DNA of 64,000 nucleotides, taken from a virus. This document shows, piece after piece, positions 55,065 to 61,302 of the stretch (position 1 is the first letter of the stretch; the number at the start of each line of letters is the position of its first letter). The notes beneath the pieces were generated by a model. The model had not been told where the DNA came from. It was given only the letters and a program-made list of their open reading frames with translations, and ran no database searches. The translations under genes and the position numbers were made by a program. The DNA lies in IMG/VR virus record IMGVR_UViG_3300023184_004051, positions 1 through 64,000 of that record. One strand, written 5' to 3'.

Positions 55065-55349
55065 ATGACCCGCAGAACACCAGTAGCCGAGGTCGTTCCG
55101 AACTACACCCCCACTTGGGTGACAGTATTGGAATGGAACGGCTTGACACCGGGCGACCCCGTGAAAATCACGGGCGAGCGAGGGGACTTCACCTTCGCCT
55201 CTGTCCACGAACGAGATGGCGAGGTCATCTCTGTCAATGTTCACGGCGGGATGAACGGTCACCAAATGTGTAGGTCGTTTTATCCCCAAAAGGTCAGCAA
55301 AAAGGTCGCCAAACGGTCACGCCTTCGCTCGGCTCCGGCTGGCGACTGA
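55065..55349 (+). CDS. Hypothetical protein (94 aa), early-type promoter
   Basis: A 94-residue protein: WVTVLEWNGLTPGDPVKITGERGDFTFASVHERDGEVISVNVHGG, a pattern of a small beta-barrel (SH3-like) domain seen in phage small proteins, followed by a basic tail (KVSKKVAKRSRLRSAP). It has the ACCGACTAAGGAG leader shared with early-type genes, so it is likely expressed early though placed among tail genes. A DNA-binding role is inferred. Confidence 0.55.
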   Translation: MTRRTPVAEVVPNYTPTWVTVLEWNGLTPGDPVKITGERGDFTFASVHERDGEVISVNVHGGMNGHQMCRSFYPQKVSKKVAKRSRLRSAPAGD

Positions 55350-55434
55350 CTGAGATGGGCTAACCCCCATCTACCCACAGGTGATTTTCCAATCGGGTGC
55401 TACGATTTTAGTAGGCATCATACGGGAAGGCACT
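55350..55434 (+). other. Hairpin and -10 (TACGAT) between small genes
   Basis: AGATGGG/CCCATCT forms a perfect 7-bp hairpin at 55353-55372. A TTTTCCAATCGGGTGC-TACGAT (55401-55406) -10 motif follows, and GGGAAGG before the ATG at 55435. Confidence 0.45.
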
Positions 55435-55647
55435 ATGGCTAAGGCTAAATCACAGGCGTATCAAGTCACCGATAAGTCACCTTTGTCCTACAACGGCAAG
55501 GATGTGTCTTGTGGTGAAGTGGTCACTGACATTCCCGGCGAAAGCATCTCTTGGCTTCTTGCTGATGGTTTCATCGTTCCCGTCGAGTCAGTCGAGGAAG
55601 CCACTCCCGCAGTTTTGGATGAGGCTCCTGCGGATGGTGAAAACTAA
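55435..55647 (+). CDS. Small protein before the tail-tube gene (70 aa)
   Basis: A 70-residue protein: AKAKSQAYQVTDKSPLSYNGKDVSCGEVVTDIPGESISWLLADGFIVPVESVEEATPAVLDE. It is a small beta-rich domain with an acidic C-terminal tail, as in many head/tail proteins. It shares a one-base overlap with the tail-tube gene (ATG overlap). Confidence 0.55.
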   Translation: MAKAKSQAYQVTDKSPLSYNGKDVSCGEVVTDIPGESISWLLADGFIVPVESVEEATPAVLDEAPADGEN

Positions 55648-56603
55648 TGCCCACCTTCCTTCACGGCAAGAATACGCGCGTGGTGCTTGTCAACCCGAAC
55701 TTCACCTCGCAGACCTTCACGGCTACCGTCACGAGCGGTACTGCAGTTATCACCATCGTGAGCGCCAACTTGTCTTTGGTGCCCGGTATGGGTATCACCG
55801 CAGCCTCAGGCTTGCCTGCCGGAACCGTCATTCTCTCGGCTTCAGGGCGCTCTCTCACCCTGTCCAACAACTTCACCGGAACCGGAACGATTACTTTCAC
55901 CGCTTCTAGCACGGGTATCGCCTACGACATCTCGCAGTTTTTCAATGATGTTTCGGTTTCCTTCGCGAGCGAAGCCGCTGAAATCACGACTTTCCAAACG
56001 GCAGGCTTCAAGTCTTACATCGCTGGCTTGCGTGAAGGCAACATTTCACTAAACGGGTTCTACGACGGAACCATCACGGGTGTTGACGCAATCCTGTACA
56101 CAGCCATTGCTAATACGGGCGACGAAGGCTGCATCGTGTTTACCGATGGCAATAACTCCGCTACTTCTGCCTCTCGGTGCTACATCACCAGAGGTATTGA
56201 GACAAAGTATGACCTCAAATCGCCTGTTTCTGGCGTTGTTGCGGTTGATACTGAAATCCAAGCAGACGGCGGTGTGTGGCGTGGCATCGGTCAAAACTTC
56301 ACCCAAAGCGGTGCGGCAACGACTTATGCACCGTCAACAAATGGCTACGACGGCGGTAGCGCAACAACGAATGGCGGGTTGCTGATTGTGGGCGTGACGG
56401 CATTGACCGGCACAAGCCCAACTGTGGCCTTGACTTTTCAGCACTCCCCAGACCAATCCACTTGGACTGACCTCGCAACAAGCAACACGGGTGGCGCTGT
56501 CACCATCGTCGGGGGAAGCATTTATCGCTACACAAGGCTCAGAGTTGTTTTGGGTGGCACAAGTCCTTCAGCAAACATCTACTACGGGTTCGCCCGCTTC
56601 TAA
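55647..56603 (+). CDS. Major tail-tube protein 1 (with inserted Ig-like domain)
   Basis: A 318-residue protein, a paralogue of the next gene: both start M-x-TF-x-HGKN, contain Y-x-x-DIS-x-x-x-x-x-x-x...TTF-x-x-AG-x-K-x-YI-x-GLR and end with TKYDLKS-x-VSGVV. This copy has an insertion (TSGTAVITIVSANLSLVPGMGITAASGLPAG) of the beta-sandwich type also in the 48940 protein, and a C-terminal extra domain of about 100 residues. The position right before the chaperones and tape measure fits tail tube. Confidence 0.75.
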   Translation: MPTFLHGKNTRVVLVNPNFTSQTFTATVTSGTAVITIVSANLSLVPGMGITAASGLPAGTVILSASGRSLTLSNNFTGTGTITFTASSTGIAYDISQFFNDVSVSFASEAAEITTFQTAGFKSYIAGLREGNISLNGFYDGTITGVDAILYTAIANTGDEGCIVFTDGNNSATSASRCYITRGIETKYDLKSPVSGVVAVDTEIQADGGVWRGIGQNFTQSGAATTYAPSTNGYDGGSATTNGGLLIVGVTALTGTSPTVALTFQHSPDQSTWTDLATSNTGGAVTIVGGSIYRYTRLRVVLGGTSPSANIYYGFARF

Positions 56604-56612
56604 GGAGTAAAA

Positions 56613-57320
56613 ATGGCAACTTTCCAGCACGGTAAGAACGGATTTCTGGCCCTCGGCTACGAAACCGCAACGACTATCCCGACCCTGACCGCAGGTATCT
56701 CGGCAACGACGGCATTGGGAACCATCGGCGGTTTCACTAACTCGCTGCTTGATGGCAACAAGGCAAACCCCGTTATCACGGGTGGCTCGACCTACGGCGT
56801 GTTCCTCGGTGGTGTTCCAAACTACCTGACCGCTTCGATTGCAGCCTCGGGTGGAACGCTTGCTCAGGCCGCAACTGTCGCCACCAGCGCACAGGTTCTC
56901 TCAATGGTCAACTTTTCACCATACATCAACGACATTTCGTTCCCACAGGCGATTGAAACCAACGAAACCACCACGTTCTCGTCGGCGGGTGTCAAGACCT
57001 ACATCGTCGGTCTGAGGGGTTGGACTATCTCCTTTGGTGGAATGTTGGACTTGACCGTTGGCGCGACGAACGCTCCGGGTGGCGTGGACAAGATTATGTC
57101 TGACATCATCGCTTTCCAAAATGTTTCCAGCGCAAACCTTGTCTCGTTTGTCTACGGCCCAGCATCGCCCGGTGCTTTGGGTGGTGGAACCGCCGACCTG
57201 AAGTATTACGGTCAGAGCGTCTTGACGAAGTACGACCTCAAATCCTCAGTCTCGGGTGTGGTCACTTTTGATGGTGAACTTCAGGTCACTGGTGCTGTTT
57301 ACCGCACGACGACTCTCTAG
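56613..57320 (+). CDS. Major tail-tube protein 2
   Basis: A 235-residue protein with the same core as the previous one but without the inserted domain. It reads MATFQHGKNGFLAL, ISFPQAIETNETTTFSSAGVKTYIVGLRG, TKYDLKSSVSGVVTFDGELQVTG. AAGGAG precedes the ATG. Two tube-type proteins suggest a mixed tube or that one is a tube and the other a tail-end or decoration protein. Confidence 0.75.
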   Translation: MATFQHGKNGFLALGYETATTIPTLTAGISATTALGTIGGFTNSLLDGNKANPVITGGSTYGVFLGGVPNYLTASIAASGGTLAQAATVATSAQVLSMVNFSPYINDISFPQAIETNETTTFSSAGVKTYIVGLRGWTISFGGMLDLTVGATNAPGGVDKIMSDIIAFQNVSSANLVSFVYGPASPGALGGGTADLKYYGQSVLTKYDLKSSVSGVVTFDGELQVTGAVYRTTTL

Positions 57321-57324
57321 TTGA

Positions 57325-57330
57325 TACGAT
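57325..57330 (+). promoter_or_regulatory. -10 element (TACGAT) before the chaperone gene
   Basis: TTGATACGAT precedes GTG 57358 by 27 bases with CAAGGAG as ribosome site. It resembles the TACGAT of 45741 and 46083 but has a leader. Confidence 0.4.
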
Positions 57331-57357
57331 AAGTAGAAACTAGCCCAAGGAGTATTG

Positions 57358-57744
57358 GTGTCAAACCTTTCAGCAAAGATTTTCGCAGCATCCGACATTG
57401 AGAGTGAGTTGGTGGATGTCCCGCAATGGGATGTCACGCTGTTAGTGAAATCCATCACGGCGAAAGACCGTGCAGTAATGATTTCGGGTTCTGTCGAGAA
57501 CAATGGTGAGTTTCGGTTGGAGGAAATCCTCCCCGACCTCGTTATTGCCGCTTGTTATGACCCCGAGACTGGCGAGAAGGTTTTTCAGCCCGGTGACCGT
57601 GATGCGCTTATGGCAAAATCAGCCGCACCCATTGAACAGTTGGCGCAAGTCGCTATGCGTTTGTCGGGTATGGAGGAAACTTCGGTGGATAACGCGGGAA
57701 AAGATTTTACGCCAACCCCGAGCGACGCTTCCTCTTTGAGTTAG
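57358..57744 (+). CDS. Tail assembly chaperone (G-like)
   Basis: A 128-residue protein: SNLSAKIFAASDIESELVDVPQWDVTLLVKSITAKDRAVMI, and LEEILPDLVIAACYDPETGEKVFQPGDRDALMAKSAAPIEQLAQVAMRLSG, the typical tail assembly chaperone composition between tail tube and tape measure. The upstream ribosome site is CAAGGAG. It carries the frameshift site GGGAAAA at 57696. The normal product ends at 57744 with SDASSLS. Confidence 0.85.
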   Translation: MSNLSAKIFAASDIESELVDVPQWDVTLLVKSITAKDRAVMISGSVENNGEFRLEEILPDLVIAACYDPETGEKVFQPGDRDALMAKSAAPIEQLAQVAMRLSGMEETSVDNAGKDFTPTPSDASSLS

Positions 57745-57890
57745 CCGAGAAGTTAGGGAGAACGGTTGGCGAACTCCTAGAAGGTTCTCCCGCACATAGG
57801 CCGATGTCCGCTAGTGAAATGGTGGAGTGGCAGGCAGTTTGGAAAATCCGAGCGTATGAGCAAGAGGAAGCAATGAAGGAGAATGGCTAA
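57358..57890 (+). CDS. Tail assembly chaperone frameshift product (G-T like)
   Basis: A -1 slip at GGGAAAA (57696-57702) joins the first 115 codons to a second frame (57702-57890) giving a 177-residue product: the -1 extension reads RFYANPERRFLFELAEKLGRTVGELLEG...EMVEWQAVWKIRAYEQEEAMKENG. The heptamer has the G-GGA-AAA codon phasing expected of a -1 slippery site. The extension has typical chaperone composition (F-x-LAEKLG-x-TV-x-ELL, WQA), matching other phages' second chaperone reading frame. Expression ratio is unknown. Confidence 0.82.
57696..57702 (+). promoter_or_regulatory. Programmed -1 ribosomal frameshift site (GGGAAAA)
   Basis: Frame-0 codons are GCG-GGA-AAA-GAT. Slipping back one base after AAA reads AGA-TTT-TAC, which continues open to 57890. 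The heptamer fits X-XXY-YYZ. Confidence 0.82.
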
Positions 57891-57914
57891 CTGCTAAGAG
57901 GAAGGTGGTGAAAA

Positions 57915-60900
57915 ATGGAAGAAAGTATGCGTATCCGAATACTCGGAGATGCGTCTAGCGCCCAAACCGCTTTTCAGCAAGCAGAGAAGGCCGCTCAACT
58001 TGCGGCTGACAAAATCAGTCACTCTTTCAATCACCTCGGAAGCCTGTTCAAGCGAACCATTGGCTTCGCTGGCATCGCCGTTGGTCTTGATACCGCGCTG
58101 GAAAGTGCATCGCACCTCATCAACGCTCAGAAGGCACAGGCTCAACTCCTGTCCAACCAAGCGAAACAGCAGGGCAGTATCATCAAGTTGCAGGACTTTG
58201 AGTTGGAAGGCAATGCAAAGGCTTACGCTTGGAAGTCCAAAACGCTTGACCAGATGGCGACGCAGTTATCACTAAACAACGCCATTTCCAAATCAGACAT
58301 CGTTCAGGCGCAGAACCGGCAACTCACGAACACGGACTTGCTGAAGTTCTACTCCAAGGGCAACGCTGCGCTTTCACAACAGAACCAGACTTACAAAGAC
58401 ATCGTGAACGAAGCCCGCCTCCACGGGGTAGCAATGTCAGGTTCTCAGGCAGCAATGGCGACGACGCTGACCACCGCAGCCAACCTTGCTGAAGTCACGG
58501 GTCAAGGCATCAACGGCTCAATGATGATGTTGACTCGTTTGATGGCTGACCCTGCCAAGCGAATGTCGGCAATGTCCCGTATGGGTATCCAAATCGCCAA
58601 GTCTGACCAAGAGCGCATCAAGGCGCTGGAAAAAACCAAGGGTCTGATGGCGGCTCAGGGTGAGTTGCTGAATGTTTTGGATAAGACCTATCACGGGATT
58701 GCCGCAACAGCAGCCTCGCCGGTAGAAATCCTGAAAAACGCCTTGGCAAACGTTTGGACTGCATTGGGCGAAGGTCTTATGCCTGTGCTGGAAAGTTTGT
58801 CTGCCGTTGTTATTGAGGTGGTGACACCACTTCTCCCTGTCCTTCAGAGTATGGGCAGCCTCATTGAGGAAGTAGCAAAACGACTCGGTACATCGCTCGG
58901 TTCGTTGATTTCCGACCTCATCCCCTTCATCGACCTCTTAGTGAAAGGGATGCTGCCCGCATTTTTTGACCTCATCACGCCTCTCGTGCAGATGGCCGAC
59001 AAAGCGATTACACCACTTGCCCAAGCGTTCTCGCAGTTGGTTGGTGAGGGTGAGAAAATGGGCCCCCTTTCCCAAGCGTTTTTGGATATGGGCAAGACCA
59101 TTGGTGAAAACTTGAAGCCTGCGGTGGACTTCATCGCTGATGCCTTCAAGAAAATGTCCAAAGACGGCACTCTGGACAAGATGATGAAAAGCCTTTTGGA
59201 TACCTTCAAGGCTCTTGCTCCCATCCTTCCCGACCTCGCCGTTGCATTGGCGAACTTGGTGATTGCGATTACTCCCGCCTTCATCGCTGCACTTCCCATA
59301 ATGGTTGATGCCTTTGCATTGTTCGTGCAAATCCTGACTGCGATTACACCACTCGTCGTGGATGTGGCAAACGGCATTGCCGACTTGGTGAAAAAGATTA
59401 CGGACAACAAGGGCTTGACCGGCGTTATTGGCACACTCATCGGCCTTTGGTTCACCAAGAGCCTGTTCATCACTCCACTCGTCGCCATTACTTCGGGTAT
59501 TGGAATGATTATCACCAAAATCATTTCGGCTGGCTCGGCTCTGAAGGGCGTTGGCTCAATCGCCAAGGGGCTTTTCACTAAGGGCTTTGGCGGGGCTTCG
59601 GCTGCACGACTCGGTTCATTGGATAGACGAGCCGACATCGCCACGAGCAAGGCAACAGCGGCATTTGGAATGTATGGTGGTGAAAGTGGTCGCTACAAGC
59701 GAGCAGCCGCCAAGCAAAAAGAGGCAGTTGAGCGCGCTGAAGCGTTCCGTGGGCGGGTCAACACAGTTGCCGGTGCTGGCGGTGGTGTAAAAGGACTCCT
59801 GAAGTCGGTATTCGGTTTTGGACTTGGAACAGGTTTCAAGCCCGCAAGTGAAGTTGACGCAGTAAACCAAAACACCCAAGCACTCATTGAGTTGACCGCA
59901 ACCCTCGGTCGAACAGCAGGCGGTCTGTCCGGCGGTTTTGGAAGTGGGGGTAGTGGAAAATCTAAGCCGATGACTGACTTGGAAAAGACTTATGCTGAAC
60001 TTCACGCTAGGCAATATGGCGGAAGTAGCGGAAGGGGAGCCATACCGGGGCTTCAGTCTTTGCAAACCGCTCTTGCTGAAAATGGCTATGCCGGTAAGAA
60101 CGGAAAGCCACCGTCAGGTGGAAAGTTTGGCCGCTTCGGTTCGTTTATGAAAAATGAGTTCTCGGCTATGGGCGAGGATGTCAGGAATGGCGCTGCCCGA
60201 ACCAGTAGGATTGGCTCAAAGATTGCCGGATTTGGCAGACTTGGAAGGTTCAGCGCCGGTTCTGGCATTGTCGGTGGTCTTGCCTCGGCTGGTATTGGAA
60301 TGGCAATGCCTCTCCTTCAGAAGGTGATGCCAAAGAAAGCGGCAAATGTCCTTGGTGGGGTCGCTCAGGGCGCTTCTATGGGAATGATGTTCGGCCCTTG
60401 GGGTGCAGCCATCGGAGCGGCAATCGGCCTAGTGAAATCCTTGTTCCAAAACTGCAAGCCTTTCCACGACTTCGTTATCAAGGTCGGCCACAAACTGATG
60501 GAGTGGGGCAAGATTATTTGGACAAAAGTTCAGCCTGTCCTGAAGGTGGTTTGGGAAATCATCAAAAAAATCGCCACCATCTACATCAAGGCAATGATTT
60601 TCGGGTTCAAGATTGTGTGGGGTGTCATCAAGATGGTTTGGAACGTGCTGAAAACCGTCTGGGATGTTCTGTACGCCATTGGTAAGTGGGTCGTTGGCGT
60701 GCTGATGGCTTACTTCAAGGGTTGGTGGACAATCATCAAAGCGGTTTGGGGCATACTGAGTGGCATTTGGGATGGCCTTGTATCTGGTGGAAAGACCGCT
60801 TGGGGCTGGCTGAAGGGTATGTTTGGGTGGATAAAAGACGCAGGGGGAAACGTGTGGGATGCGCTTTACAACGGTTTTGTTTGGGCGGTAAACAAGATTA

Positions 60901-61265
60901 TTGGTCTTTACAACGGAACCCTTGGCAATCTGTTGAGTTGGATTGGCGTGGATGCCAAAATCGGCACACTGACGTATGTTGACCACCACAGCAAGCCCAA
61001 GAAGCACCACTCCGGCGGTATCGTTCAGGGGCCACGAGGCAAGGAAGTTCCGGCCATCTTGCAGGCGGGTGAGGCTGTCACTTCGCTAGCCCAAATGAAC
61101 GCAGGTCGCAACAGGGGAGCGGGCAACACCCTCAATGTCCAACCAAACGCTGTCACCATCGTGGTCAACGGCAATGCCGACGCTGCGACTACTGCTGAAA
61201 TCAAGAAGCACGTTGATGCTCAGTTCAAGGAACTGCACCGCACCCTGAGGGGTATGGGTCGGTAA
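57915..61265 (+). CDS. Tape measure protein
   Basis: A 1116-residue protein with Ala/Lys/Ile/Gln-rich helices and several hydrophobic segments (IEVVTPLLPVLQSMGSLIEEVAKRL, LVIAITPAFIAALPIMVDAFALF, IGTLIGLWFTKSLFITPLVAITSG). Toward the C-terminus are Gly-rich stretches, an AMPLLQKVMPKKAANVLGGVAQGASMGMMFGPWGAAIGAAIG segment and a Trp-rich repeating helix region (KVVWEIIKKIATIYIKAMIFG, WGVIKMVWNVLKTVWDVLYAIG). The length predicts a tail of about 160-170 nm by the usual 1.5 Angstrom per residue. A helical transmembrane-like region may form the injection channel. Confidence 0.9.
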   Translation: MEESMRIRILGDASSAQTAFQQAEKAAQLAADKISHSFNHLGSLFKRTIGFAGIAVGLDTALESASHLINAQKAQAQLLSNQAKQQGSIIKLQDFELEGNAKAYAWKSKTLDQMATQLSLNNAISKSDIVQAQNRQLTNTDLLKFYSKGNAALSQQNQTYKDIVNEARLHGVAMSGSQAAMATTLTTAANLAEVTGQGINGSMMMLTRLMADPAKRMSAMSRMGIQIAKSDQERIKALEKTKGLMAAQGELLNVLDKTYHGIAATAASPVEILKNALANVWTALGEGLMPVLESLSAVVIEVVTPLLPVLQSMGSLIEEVAKRLGTSLGSLISDLIPFIDLLVKGMLPAFFDLITPLVQMADKAITPLAQAFSQLVGEGEKMGPLSQAFLDMGKTIGENLKPAVDFIADAFKKMSKDGTLDKMMKSLLDTFKALAPILPDLAVALANLVIAITPAFIAALPIMVDAFALFVQILTAITPLVVDVANGIADLVKKITDNKGLTGVIGTLIGLWFTKSLFITPLVAITSGIGMIITKIISAGSALKGVGSIAKGLFTKGFGGASAARLGSLDRRADIATSKATAAFGMYGGESGRYKRAAAKQKEAVERAEAFRGRVNTVAGAGGGVKGLLKSVFGFGLGTGFKPASEVDAVNQNTQALIELTATLGRTAGGLSGGFGSGGSGKSKPMTDLEKTYAELHARQYGGSSGRGAIPGLQSLQTALAENGYAGKNGKPPSGGKFGRFGSFMKNEFSAMGEDVRNGAARTSRIGSKIAGFGRLGRFSAGSGIVGGLASAGIGMAMPLLQKVMPKKAANVLGGVAQGASMGMMFGPWGAAIGAAIGLVKSLFQNCKPFHDFVIKVGHKLMEWGKIIWTKVQPVLKVVWEIIKKIATIYIKAMIFGFKIVWGVIKMVWNVLKTVWDVLYAIGKWVVGVLMAYFKGWWTIIKAVWGILSGIWDGLVSGGKTAWGWLKGMFGWIKDAGGNVWDALYNGFVWAVNKIIGLYNGTLGNLLSWIGVDAKIGTLTYVDHHSKPKKHHSGGIVQGPRGKEVPAILQAGEAVTSLAQMNAGRNRGAGNTLNVQPNAVTIVVNGNADAATTAEIKKHVDAQFKELHRTLRGMGR

Positions 61266-61282
61266 ATCCCGACTTCGTGGGG

Positions 61283-61288
61283 TAGAGT
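61283..61288 (+). promoter_or_regulatory. -10 element (TAGAGT) before the last gene
   Basis: GGGGTAGAGT at 61279-61288, 14 bases before the ATG at 61303. It may be a weak internal promoter for the tail-fibre gene. Confidence 0.35.
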
Positions 61289-61302
61289 GGTGATTGAGCG
61301 AG

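Noticed and set aside
58844-59650. 268-codon antisense ORF under the tape measure gene
   Set aside because: Composition mirrors the tape measure codons and there is no promoter or ribosome site.
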